From NCBI GenBank assembly GCA_964035015.1, contig OZ035999.1, positions 124,001 through 188,000 on the forward strand: a DNA stretch of 64,000 bases. Direction: 5' to 3'. Position 1 is the stretch's first letter, and each line of letters begins with the position of its first letter. Source of the DNA: Corallium rubrum (lineage: Eukaryota > Cnidaria > Anthozoa > Scleralcyonacea > Coralliidae). Below the pieces are notes generated by a model. That model ran no database searches, was not told the origin of the DNA, and saw only the letters and a list, made by a program, of their open reading frames with translations. Positions 1 through 10,188 of this stretch are shown here, in pieces. Made by a program: the position numbers and the translations under genes.

Positions 1-144
1 GTGCAAGGAACTAGAAAATAAAGCACAAATCTACGCTGGAAAATGTTTTAGAGGTTTTTCCAGACTTCTAGTTTCAGATAAAGTTAAACAAAAACATTAA
101 AACAATCAGATCTAGCAGTCATTGACAGTCATGCTACTATTCAG

Positions 145-320
145 TTTGAAGTTATTTGACGTCATTATTCAAGATGGCGCTACTCGTGGTAAGATTAGCT
201 TTTATACTCGTAAATGTGCATAATCTTTTGGAAAAGTAAATTCTTTTTTAATTTCTTACAAGGCATTTTTAAAATAGACGATGCTGACATCATTTTGATG
301 CCATTGTTCAAATAGTCGGA
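145..320 (+). other. Exon-like fragment, plus-strand copy
   Basis: The plus strand reads FDVIIQDGATRG, then a donor-like GTAAGATT near 190, about 75 bp of AT-rich sequence, an acceptor-like TTTCTTACAAG, and then IFKIDDADIILMPLFK before a stop. An inverted, more complete copy lies at the other end of the unit. The same fragment recurs at about 15375-15545 and 30645-30810. I do not recognise the domain. It could be an exon remnant of a neighbouring gene duplicated in inverse orientation. Confidence 0.35.
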
Positions 321-389
321 GATCCTTTTTGACATTTTCGATTTGTATTTCGACTGTGAGCATGTGCAATGTGTTGTCAGCGGTATTAC

Positions 390-3300
390 TCAGTAAAATA
401 CTTCTATTTCAGTTGGAGTAAAGATGTGACTTCCAGCCAGAAGAGATTTGGTTTGTGCAGTGTCACGTTGGTATCCTGGGGGTGGTTGATATGTGACGCC
501 AAGGTCGGAGTATGAGTGTTGATTGTGATTGGAGTTATCACTGATGTGGAAATCAGAACCTCCACCAAAGGTTGGTCCGTAGTCAGGATCGCTCTCGATT
601 GCATATTCCTTGTCGTGAATATCACATTTGAATGAAGGTATGTCATCTTTATTTTTTAACGAAAACAAAAACGAGGAGTTGGACTGTTTATAACCACCTT
701 GACCTGAAATAAAATGTAAAATATTTACTCCATGTGTTCATCATATTTTACTTTACTTTGTCATTGACTTTAAAAAACATTTTTAAACCAAAACAAAGAA
801 AATTTTTAAAACAGTTCTGTCATTGAATTCTCTTGTACAGTTTTAGCAGAACATTATAATTTTCTACATGTTTGATATAAAATACAGAAATATAGAAAGG
901 AAATTCAAAAACTAAAGTAAGGTTTCATTTTTTTAAAGTGTATATTTACTATTAAATATACTAATATACTGTATAAATTACAATTAAATATACTGCAGTT
1001 ATAATTATTTCTTTCACTACTCTAAATTATTTTGTTACTGTCAAAATGGAGATTATTACTGTATTTCTGTAGCTCATGCTACCGAAGCCTGAGAAATTTT
1101 TTTGTTGAAAACTGTACCAAAATAGTATAATTTAGCTTTAAATGGCATTTAATCATAATACAATGGGTGTTTATCCTAAATCGATACCAACCAACAGACG
1201 AATATACATCAAGAATTGGTGACTTTTATCGTTAGACTTTCCTCACGCTTCAGTAGCGGCTACAGAAATACAGTAATACACAACCAACTACAGAAGCAGA
1301 AGTGGGAATGTTTTTCTATTTTGACTACAAATTTAATATTTTTCTAAATTATCCTGTGTGGTCCTCATTCAAACTTGAATACTAAACTATCAGGAACTCA
1401 CTGCAGGCCTCGAATTTGGGAAAAGAAAAGACAAGGCCAGTTTGGCCTTGAATGTTACAATGTTTTTCAGGGCATCAAGGTCATTTTGAAACTCATTCAG
1501 TTGCTATTTGAAGCGCCTTACCATACACTGATACACAGGGCTGTATTAAGGCGGGGATGGATGGGGCAGCAGCTCCAGGCCCAAGGGAGTAATAAGTCCT
1601 TGTTTTGCCAGACAACAATATTAAATTTAATAATAAATATAGTACACACTAAACAAGCATCTGATTAATCTGACATATTTTGGCCTATAATAGAAAGTAA
1701 GAGTTAAATCTGAAGAACTGGATTAATACCGACATTTAAGGGATTTAACTAACTTATTTTATGATTGTGGAGGTTTTGTATAAAAAAAATCTGTATATTG
1801 TAGTTTAGCTTAAAGAGGGACTATTTCATTTATTTCAGTGTTTAATATTGTGATTAACATGTGTTTTTCAATCTGATTAAAATAAAATGTTATTCAGGGA
1901 TGAGTCTGTATACTCATCGCAAAGCGGACGAGGGATGTATACATATACATCCCCCATTTGTAGGGATGTATACAGATACATTGCTCATCTTTATTAAATC
2001 ATTGTCAAATCATGCATATAACCAATTCAATTGAGTTCATTTCCCCCGAAATTCACTGCTGAATATCAAACCCTCCCTGGCTTTTAAGGATGTAAGAGAA
2101 ATAAAGCCCTGTGAAGAACAATAGAAACCGACTCAATCATGAAATAAGGGCTTCTTATGACTTTTTGAATCTTGTGCTGCAACCTATGCTGTTAACTCAT
2201 TGCTGCCTAGGATGTCTGAGGGTTCTCCTTTTGGCTAGTAAAATTGTCTGGTGTTAGACAGAGTGAAACAATAAAGGTGCCATTTTTGACCAGCTCAGGC
2301 AGGAATGCTGTATTTCATGATGTATGTATTTTATCTGCCAACAGACTAAAAATATTTCATTTTTGAAAATGTAGAGTACATGACATCAAACACTTCCACA
2401 AAGATAAGATATCACTCCAGGATCAAGGTGGTCTGGGTTACTTAAGCTGGCAGTCTTAGGGCTTGGGAGCAGCTGTGAAGACTATTGTAATTCCAGGGAA
2501 AATGATGATAAAGACTTTTTACAATTATGTATGTGTTTTATAGCAGGCTTGGACTGACCTATGTGCCATTGTGCCAATAATAATAAATAACTAGAAATAC
2601 ATGAATGCAACAACCCCTCGCCCGCTTTTATGAAATGCTTTCTTGAAACACCCCCCCCCCCCCACCCACCCACCCACCCACCCACCCTGATTAAAATAAG
2701 CACACCTGATATACAGCCAATATAAAAACAAACAGATATAAAAACAAATGATAATCCTCAAGATCATTCAATCTATAATTTATGGATAAGATGCTAAACT
2801 GATTTAACATATCAAAGCAAAACTTAGATTTCATTATTAAATTCTGGTTGTACAAAATATGTTTTTAGGAGGTTTCAAAAGGGATTATTTTTAACAAGCT
2901 TTAAATGGCTTCCCTATGCATTCATGTTTTGCAAAGGCAGAATTAAAAGTCAACAGCTCAAACATTTCATTTATAATAGAGTCCGAGATAAACACAATTC
3001 GGTAGAATCGGATTCTTGAAAGCAGTATTAAACAGACAACGTTTCAGTCGAAAATTTGGAAATACAGCCAAAAAAATTGCCAAAGCCCATGGCCATGAGT
3101 GATGAGTATTTAATAATAAAAGTAATGAAGTAATGCCAATGAAAAACATCACGTCTACATAAGCTTATAAAGGTAGTGTTTTAAGTTAGCTTTAGTTAAG
3201 CTGATTTATGGTTTGGACGAGCAAAGGGAAAGCACGAAAACATGAAGCTGTATATTGTTTAGGTTAAGCGAAAACTTGAAAAATATAACAAGAATCCTAC

Positions 3301-3552
3301 CGTTATATTTGACCACAGAGTGAGTGACTGCAGATCGTGTTTTTGTTCACCATACGGCGTTTGGTTTCTTGAAGTTCTCTGGTTTCTCTTCAAGATATAT
3401 TAAACGGGTTGTTTGTATCCTTCTTTTCTTCGTGCTCCATTTCGCTTCGTTTAAATAAACGAAAGCAAAATACTATTTGTTTGAGGAGTTCATAGTTTTC
3501 TTCGTCGCTAGTCACCAGTGTCCAACTATTCTTACCGCGTGACACCGTACCA

Positions 3553-3596
<44 letters not shown>

Positions 3597-6503
3597 CCCA
3601 GCTTTCGTCTCCCTCGCTTTTTCTACACGCGTGTAAAGTGGACTCCACGCATGTCGAGATTAGCACCCTCACCGGGCTCCGGGCCTTCGGCCCTCCGCCC
3701 GGGCTCGGGGATAAATAATAATATAATAAAAATCTTTACTTAATCACAGGAGTGCAAACTCAGCTGAGCTGCTTTTCAAGTATCCATGAAATAAGCTGTA
3801 AAACTAATCTATTTACATCAATTATAATATACATTTATTAATTGTTTACATATGTATATGAAGTTATTTAAGATAATAAGGGAAAAAAGTACTATAAGAA
3901 CAAAATATTAATATTGGAAATGAATCTGGTATGCACTCAGAAGCATCTGTTAAGAGCAGCTTTAAAAGATAGCAAAGAGGGAGAATCTTTTACTGAAGTG
4001 GGCAATTGATTCCACAATTTCACTCCACTGTAGCTGAAGCTCTTTTTTAGATATTCACTATTTGGACGTGGCATGAAATAGTTATTTTGAGTGACACTCC
4101 TTAAACCATATGTAGTAGTTTGGGAACTCTTTGAAAACATGTCTGTCAAGTGGCAATGACACATGCACCCACCTTTAGAATACCTCTACTGCGTCCCGTG
4201 AACTAATTATAATTGCTAAAATAGGTATTAAATGATATGGCTGTCCATTACATGTAGTTTGTTACTGAATAATATTCTGCTTTCTTAAATTCATGTTGTG
4301 TGTGGTTGCAAGGGGTAGACAGGAGAGTTGCTGTTTCATAAGATATGTTTTCTTCCAGCAAATGGTAAGCCTGTTGGCCTGCACTTTTGTGTTGTTTTTA
4401 TATAAAGTTTCTGTGAGTTAATCATACATGAGAGAACAATAATGGCAACAACAATCAGCAATTTTGAAATCTTTCTATTTACAGAGGCTTGTGGGCAAAT
4501 TTGTCTGTAATGCACCTAATAGGTAAATGTCATTTTTATTAATTCATTTTTTTAACTGCACCCCTCTCCCTAATGGCACTGTCTCTAATACAAAGCCAGT
4601 CTGACTCTGTTTTATAGTATGGTGTTGAAACATTTTTGAAGAATTTTGAATTTAACAACATACCTGCCCAGTTCTGGTCTGTATATCCACCAAAAATATA
4701 ATTCCGAACTTTCACAAGTGTCACTGTAGCACCCTTATTGTCACAACATCTGTGAAAATCTTGTCCACCCCATCCATCTCTGGTAGCTCGATAAGAAAGA
4801 CGCCATTGAAACTGATCATCTAACCATTCTACCATTTGTTTGCCATGTTCCAAATGACCATTCAAAATAATTGAGGTATGACATAATTCACAAGGAACTG
4901 CTGCAGGATGACATGCTAGATAAGAAAGAAAATTACATATGATCAACCCATTCCTGCCTGAGGCTGAGCTGGCCAATTACAGTAGTAAAGGGCGGTGTCC
5001 TGTTTATTAGCGTCAAAAACGTCGCATCAAAAACGTCGCGTTAAAAAACGTCGCGTAAAAAATGTCACTTGCTATGGACTCCGCGCTAGCCTGCGTGCAG
5101 ACTTCCTCCGTTTCCATTCCCCCACGGAAACGGGGGAAGTCTTCACGCGATGAACGAACGAACTCGCAGACACAATTCTGAGGCGAAGCGATAATAATTA
5201 GCCCGCTTGCACACTCCAAGTAAGAGTTTTGACGGAGCTTAACTCGTCAGGGCATCGCAATAGACCTAGAGAAAATACCTCAGACCTTGTGAAGGTTTTA
5301 TCTGGGGTTGAATCAACTACAACATGTACCATCTCCCTTTAGTTAATTTTTATTTATTTTTAGTTTTATAATCTTACCAACTTTTCCCAGTTTATCCAAC
5401 AACGTCGTAACATCATTGTCGTTGATTGGGGTGCTTTGATATTCAATGTTGCCATCGTGAATAGGTTTCATATTCCGTGGTCGCTCTTGTTTCATTCTAT
5501 CTATATTCTCGTCAATCATCTTTTGCGACGAAAGGATTTCTTCATCGTTGCCTTTCTCAAGAAGGTTCTTGGCTAGATTGAAAGAACCTTTTACTTTATC
5601 CACGTGACGTTTCACTTGGGTTTCTTGTTCCACAAGTGGTTCGTGAGTTTCTTTGTATTTCTTCTCCACTTCATTCATCATTAGTTTGGCTTTCTCTTCC
5701 AGCTTTTGGGTAAAGATTTTTAAAACTTCTTCTTTCTGCCGAGTGATGTCTTTCTTTGCTTTCTTTGCATTGTCTTCCAGAGACTGTTTGGCATTTGATA
5801 TCAACTCTAATGTGTCGTTGCCTTCATTCATACTTTCTTCCAATATTGTACAACGTGATGCTAATACTTCTCTTTGCTTCTCAGCTACGTCTACTAGTGG
5901 CAAACATAAATGATCTGGACGTACATGTTGAACCTCCATGCAATATCTGCAGACGAGTTCTTTACATGTTTCGCAATAGAACTTAAGGGTCTTGTTCACA
6001 TGTTTCTTGCAGTGGAGTTTTGGTCTGATTTTTGCTTGGTTCTCAGGTTGACTCAACTCGTTTATTGATAGCACAGTGTGTTTCTTGAGGGCTGGCCACA
6101 TTTCGTGAGCTTCGAAACATTTTTCGCACATGAACACTTCACAAGTTGTACATCGACTAACGGCTGGCTCTTGGCAATGAGAACATTGGGAAACCTTTGC
6201 TTGTCGTTGAATCGCCATGACGTCCAACATATTTCGGATAAAATGACTGCTCGCCATTCCTGCTACTTCATCTTTTGATTTCAGATTAAATTTTGACCGA
6301 CATGTTGGACAGTTGAATACTTCAATCTTTTTACCAGCTGCTTCCTGACGATGGCGTTTTACAAACTTCTCTAAACATACTTTGCAGAAAGAATGAAAGC
6401 AAGGCAGTGTTCGAGGTTCGTTCAAAGTTTCCATGCAAATTGGACATGTCAGTAAGGATTCTAGTGCATCAACTGGAACGACGTGGGTCGAAGAAGTAGC
6501 CAT
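390..6503 (-). CDS. TRIM-TLDc fusion protein, gene A (RING, two B-boxes, coiled coil, TLDc)
   Basis: Three coding exons: 6503-5378, 4915-4664, 703-390; 563 residues. Both introns are phase 1 with good borders (GTAAGA..CTAG and GTATGT..TTCAG), so the TRIM exon joins the TLDc exons in frame. The N-terminus holds a C3HC4 RING at about residues 20-68 (CPIC, CFHSFCKVC, CPTC), a first B-box at about 107-143, a second at about 165-198 and a Lys/Glu-rich coiled coil at about 205-365. Residues from about 376 to the end form a whole TLDc domain (YRATRDGW, DFHRCCDNKG, FGGYTDQNW, YGPTFGGGSDF, SLLAGS, FTPTEIEVFY). By family, the RING suggests an E3 ubiquitin ligase and TLDc is linked to oxidative-stress resistance and V-ATPase binding; the actual role is unknown. 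I start at the ATG of MATSS; an open frame continues seven codons upstream without an ATG. Two nearly identical paralogues follow. Confidence 0.85.
2192..2309. repeat. TTAA-ended hairpin repeat with conserved core, unit 1 copy
   Basis: Begins TTAACTCATTGCTGCCTAGG and ends with the complement-like CAGGCAGGAATG. It holds the core GTAAAATTGTCTGGTGTTAG followed by CAGAGTGAAACA. Orthologous copies are at 16646-16761 and 31769-31884. Same core as repeats at 50887-51309, 58388-58605, 62044-62711 and 62890-63140. Probably a small non-autonomous DNA transposon; no coding capacity. Confidence 0.55.
2591..3710. mobile_element. 1120-bp insertion with 8-bp target duplication, unit 1 only
   Basis: ATAAATAA is duplicated at 2583-2590 and 3711-3718. 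Removing the insert and one duplicate gives exactly the sequence found at the same place in unit 4 (32155-32185), so this is a clean insertion. The ends (CTAGAAATAC.. and ..GGGCTCGGGG) are not inverted repeats. Inside are a C-tract with (CCCA)n at 2649-2686, a (TA)n run at 3557-3588 and a GC-rich end at 3665-3710. No credible protein. The element class is unclear: a truncated retroelement or Helitron-like remnant are both possible. Confidence 0.65.
3711..4200 (-). mobile_element. 3' end of a non-LTR retrotransposon (unit 1 copy)
   Basis: The minus strand encodes about 75 residues ending the frame at 3937, with the pattern YGLRSVTQNNYFMPRPNSEY, then LKKSFSYSGVKLWNQLP. This closely resembles the extreme C-terminus of CR1/L2/Jockey-type reverse transcriptase ORFs. 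Downstream is a short 3' region ending in ATT-rich repeats. Only the tail of the ORF is present, as expected for a 5'-truncated insertion. Orthologous copies at 17100-17535 and 32155-32611 show that it inserted before the duplications. Confidence 0.6.
4916..5377. other. Intron 1 of gene A with CGTCGCG repeats
   Basis: 462-bp intron joining the TRIM exon to the first TLDc exon. At 5010-5065 it has four short tandem copies of a motif around AAAAACGTCGCG, also present in genes B and C (about 18397-18450, 33457-33510). A small hairpin at 5085-5150 (GACTTCC..GGAAGTC) is present in unit 1, partly in unit 4 and absent from unit 3. Confidence 0.6.
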
Positions 6504-6800
6504 TGTAAACAACGTTTTCTTCAAAAAGTGTAGTAGTTTCTTGTGTTTATACTCAGTTTATAGTTAAACTGCAATGCTGACGGAAAGCGAAAGTGTTGTA
6601 AATCGTTTTCTCGCAGAACTCTTTTTGTGTCTGTTTCTGAATTCTCAGTAAATGGTAATACGATTCTTGGTAAACTATCAAATACCTGCTGTGATTGGTT
6701 TCCTATTTACATATTCCTGTTTATATTTGCATCTTTTTAACTACACTCAGCCTGGAGTACAATATATATAGAACATCGCTTGCTTTTGCCAAGGAGCAAA
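6504..6800 (-). promoter_or_regulatory. Probable promoter region of gene A, with CCAAT box
   Basis: About 300 bp upstream of the ATG is conserved with gene C (38185-38480). Read on the minus strand it has AAACCAATCACAGCA near 6705-6690, a sense CCAAT box, and farther upstream a TATATATA run near 6771-6762. Gene B keeps the CCAAT segment at about 27105-27090, but separated from its ATG by the foldback element, and lacks the TATA-like part. The start site was not determined; this is inferred from conservation. Confidence 0.4.
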
Positions 6801-6919
6801 ATAGTCCAACTGACGTGAATTTCTTGCGTAACGAATTAAATCATATTGCATCATGGTGACACATGAAGTGTTATTTTCCGCTGGCTGAGGCACGAAAGAA
6901 AGGAAAATGTTGGATTACC

Positions 6920-6990
6920 GCCACCACCACTATTCCACCACCATTACCACCACCACCACCACCATTACAACCACCACCATTACCATCATC
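6920..6990 (+). repeat. CCA/CCACTATT microsatellite (founder of the unit 2 array?)
   Basis: Short run of ACC/CCA triplets with CACTATTCC and CATTACC words, the same vocabulary as the expanded 30-bp minisatellite of unit 2. The equivalent in unit 3 is 27455-27575. Confidence 0.6.
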
Positions 6991-8177
6991 GTCATTTATT
7001 GACATACTTTATTGGTATACTAAATCTTGTAATGCTAAAATCAAAAACTCTATTTAATACACAATTAAAAACTACCCTAACCTACAATTTCATTATGTAC
7101 AAGAGTGACAATGCTTGCACAATTAATGATTTAATATTCCTATAGATAAGTAATTCTTGTTTTCTAATATTTTTACAGTAAATTACAAAAAAAATGCATC
7201 ACTAAGGAATTTTGTCAATAATCATGTGAGTAAACTAAATGTTTTTCAAATTATACTATGAAGCTAATTATATTAAAAATTGTCATTCTGTAGTTTTGAA
7301 CTTCTACATTTTCTAATCTTGTCTTTACACTGCTAAATAACTAAGTATGTTTAAGTAGTAACAGTTGATAGTTTACTTTAAACATATAAAACACAACCAA
7401 ATCTACCTAACTTTTGAACTTAAAAGAAACATAAACGTGTTTTCAACTTCGTAAAAAGTTCAAAAAACTTTTATAGTTGAAAGAAACATCAACGTGTTTA
7501 CAAATAAGCCGTTAAAATGCCGTTTTTCAGCTTCATAAAAAGATATAATAAATTGCAAAAAATTCCTTTTAACGGAATTCAATTAAAATGGGAAAACATT
7601 TTCCAAAAGGCTTCTAGAGGAATCGCGTTTTCCGTTTGCGATCTCTCTCATTCTATTTTTTTTTTCTATTGGTGCTCTCCTTTCGAAATTTCTTGATCCG
7701 CTCCTAAGAGCTTTAGTTTGTGATGTTTTCTGTAAGTGCTGTTGCACTTGTTTTAAATTTTTGTTAAAATTTCTTTTTTCTTGTTTTTTTTCTCTTTTTT
7801 CTTTCTTTACTCTGTAAGAGTTAGAACTGGGTTATATAGAGTTAGGGTTATAAGACAACGTTTTAGGGTTGGTTGGGATAGGATTTCGTTCAACGACATG
7901 ACCTGGGTTCTTTATAAGCGTAAACAATTGAGTGCTGTGTACGTAGTGTTTGGATAATAGCAAAGTGAAATGGTGGCGAACTGCTGAGATTTCAGAAACG
8001 AAATACTGACGTTTCAAGCGCAGCCCTGCATCAGAGTTTACTTAAGAAAACTGATAACGGGTTCCGCTCCAACTGACATCAGTTATTCCTTACTGTCATA
8101 AAAGACTCTGCTCGAAACATCAGTATTTCGTTTTTAAAATCTCGTCAGCTTGCCATCTTTTCGTTTTATTAAGTCTG
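6991..8177. other. Intergenic block, no gene seen
   Basis: AT-rich sequence shared almost base for base with 12060-13245 and 27560-28635. I see no coding signature: open frames are short and differ between copies. Around 8008-8034 the minus strand has a hammerhead-ribozyme-like core (CTGATGC, stem, GAAAC, GTC). Confidence 0.6.
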
Positions 8178-8334
8178 TTTTCCAGTCATGGCAGAAACTG
8201 GCTTGCAGCTCGCAGCGAGTACTTACATCTAATTAAAAAGAACTCAGAGTGAAAAACAAGCACTATGAGTTAGTTTGAATTAGATGTAAGTACTCACAGT
8301 GAGCTGCAAGTCAGTTTCTGCCATGACTGGAAAA
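8178..8334. repeat. Palindromic hairpin repeat, about 60-bp arms
   Basis: Arms begin TTTTCCAGTCATGGCAGAAA and are mirrored by TTTCTGCCATGACTGGAAAA at the right end, with inner arm ACTTACATCTAATT/AATTAGATGTAAGT. Copies occur in units 2 and 3 (about 13246-13401 and 28630-28794). Non-coding MITE-like hairpin. Confidence 0.65.
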
Positions 8335-8358
8335 GAGGCTTTATATAGGTTCTGCTTA

Positions 8359-8640
8359 AGGCCATGCCACACGAGGCAATTTTCCTTGCAACTTGCAACG
8401 CAATGGCGTTGTATTGCAAGTTGCAAGAAAGATTTCCTTGTGTGACACCCCATGTTTGCAACTAGTCTCGCAACGAAAAATTGCGTTGTGAGTCTCAGAG
8501 AAAGTAGAAGCAGCTTCTACTTTTCGCAACGCTACGAGACAAGTTACAGCGTGTGACTCCCCCACTGCAACTTGCAATATTTTTTTCGACAAAAATTGCG
8601 TTGCAAGTTGCAAGGAAAATTGCCTCGTCTGACATGGCCT
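8359..8640. mobile_element. Hairpin MITE, TTA target duplication, TTGCAACTTGCAA-rich
   Basis: Flanked by TTA at 8356-8358 and 8641-8643. The ends are AGGCCATGCCACACGAGGCA and its near-complement TGCCTCGTCTGACATGGCCT. Arms carry many TTGCAA words. The TWA target and AG..CT ends suggest a PIF/Harbinger-type non-autonomous element. Copies at 13426-13708 and 28817-29099. Confidence 0.65.
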
Positions 8641-8966
8641 TTAGTCTGCTTCGCAGAGATCTCTTCGTCTCCAACACAAGGAATAGCAAGTTTATAATAT
8701 AGAGGGCCTTATAGGCAATGTAGAAAACTGGGAATACAAATCGAAAATGTTTAAAAGGTTGGTGTACTGCTGAATTGAAATACTCATTAAGGAAGACTAA
8801 CGTTTTTAGCGTTAAGGTCCTTCGTCAAAGAGAAATTTGTACTGAAACAGAAATACAACAATTATACAATTTTTAAATTTCACTACACTGCTCTCCTACT
8901 CTCTCTCTGATGAAAGATATTCGCTCAAAACGGCTAGACCTGCTTCGTGAGTATTTCAGCTGTACA

Positions 8967-9343
8967 CCAACTTTTTATAGTCAAACCGGATGTGCTCTTG
9001 CGTGCGACTTTGCAATATTGATACGTAACATTGCAATTTTGATTGATGGATTCAATCAGCAACCTGCAAACGCTTTATCACAATTCCTCGACGGGTTGCC
9101 CTAAAAAATCGTTTTAAATGCCAAACTTTGGATAATCCGAAATTCTACATAAAGTTAGAGCTATTACCTTCAAGTATAACATCACATTTATGTGTTGTTC
9201 AATTTTTAAAACCAATATTTTAAGCAACCCGAATCTTGATAAAGCGTTTGCAATTTGCTGATTGAATCCGCCAATCAAAATTGCAATGTTGCCTATCAAT
9301 ATGGCAAAGTCGTAAGAGAACATCCGGTTTGACTATAAAAGGA
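8967..9343. repeat. Foldback repeat with about 128-bp arms
   Basis: CTTTTTATAGTCAAACCGGA at about 8967 is mirrored by TCCGGTTTGACTATAAAAGG near 9325-9345, and the inner arm continues through TTGATTGATGGATTCAATCAG and its complement. Loop about 9096-9215. Copies at about 14050-14418 and 29425-29768. The tip contains a TATAAAAGG word that may be fortuitous. Just upstream (8907-8940) the plus strand has a degenerate hammerhead-like CTGATGA core. Confidence 0.6.
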
Positions 9344-9344
9344 T

Positions 9345-9470
9345 TGCCCCGACTGTTTGAACAAGTAGACATCAAAATGTCGCCAATGTCGTCTATCTTG
9401 AAAATGCGTTGTATTTTATCCTAGGCGCCCCCATCTTGAATGATGACGTCAAATGGTTGGAAGCGAAGAG
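9345..9470 (-). other. Exon-like fragment, minus-strand copy
   Basis: The minus strand can be read as FDVIIQDGG.., KIQRIF, KIDDIGDILMSTCSN. This is best seen in the unit 2 copy (about 14425-14535), where it is open for some 45 codons. It is the intron-less inverted counterpart of the fragment at 145-320. The unit 3 copy is at about 29780-29885. Domain not recognised; it may be decayed coding sequence. Confidence 0.35.
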
Positions 9471-10188
9471 CAGCATGACTACTAGACCTGGTTGTTGGAA
9501 AGGATTATATTTCGTTGGCTTCAGACTGATTTTTTTCTCATAATATGAAGCATAATAACCTTTTCATTTAAAACTGATCTAAGGTTATAGTTACTATAGT
9601 TACACAATGTCACTGTGAGGTCAGCGAACTAATTTCTTCCCTGGTTGTTTTCCTGTTTTCTTCAAACCCTTTCTCGTCGGTGGATCTTTCCAGAGATGAG
9701 TAAAATCGTCTGACGTTAGCCCAGAGTAAAATACATATGACTTGATAGTCTAATGCTGCTTAGAAATAGTTAAGAGAAAGGTGTGAAAAATAACTTTGTT
9801 TCCTCTAAATCGTTTTCCAGTGTAGATTTGTGCTTCATTCTTAGTTCCTTGCATAGCTCTAGTGTCAGTACTGATAATTAAAAAGTCGGTTTTTTACATT
9901 TGCAGCGTGTGTGTGTCTGCCATCTGGACAAAAATTACATTTATTGTAAAATACAAACTTAATCAAAGTTAGAATTTCTGGACTTACTAGAACAAATATT
10001 TCTTCGCTCCTGAGAACTGTGGACTAATACTTTCAAGAGTAACACAAGGGCTGTGCAAGGAACTAGAAAATAAAGCACAAATCTACGCTGCAAAATGTTT
10101 TAGAAGTTTTTCCAGGCTTCTCGTTTTAGATAAAATTAAACAAGAACATTAAAACAATCAGATCTAGCAGTCATTGACAGTCATGCTA
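9471..10188. other. Unit junction region, no gene seen
   Basis: Conserved in all units (14530-15370, 29885-30640). It contains a GAGATGAGTAAAATCGTCTG core of the TTAA-type repeat at about 9692-9745. No coding signal seen. Confidence 0.5.

Larger units (their letters stand above)
704..4663. other. Large intron of gene A
   Basis: Intron 2 of gene A, 3960 bp. It contains AT-rich unique sequence (710-2190), a TTAA hairpin-type repeat (2192-2309), a unit-1-specific 1120-bp insertion (2591-3710) and a non-LTR retrotransposon tail (3711-4200). Sequence about 4200-4660 is conserved in all three gene copies without a recognisable feature. The matching introns of gene B (15925-18047) and gene C (31207-33109) are shorter. 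Confidence 0.75.
1..10052. repeat. Tandem segmental unit 1 (carries gene A)
   Basis: First of four tandem copies of one segment. The same landmark (GTGCAAGGAACTAG or close variant, followed by AAATAAAGCACAAATCTACGC) occurs at 1, 10053, 15229 and 30498. The order in each full copy is: TLDc last exon, intron with a retrotransposon fragment, TLDc first exon, TRIM exon, CCA-rich repeat, then a 3.2-kb intergenic block of inverted repeats. Copies are nearly identical over long stretches, suggesting recent duplication or conversion. Unit 1 has a private 1120-bp insertion at 2591-3710. Confidence 0.85.

Noticed and set aside
5653..6278. Plus-strand open frames opposite the TRIM exon of gene A
   Set aside because: Antisense shadows of a clear RING/B-box coding exon; repeated in genes B and C only because those exons are paralogous.
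9330..9345. TATA box (TATAAAAGG) of an undescribed promoter
   Set aside because: It lies in the arm tip of an inverted repeat and its mirror copy is present too; no gene follows it.
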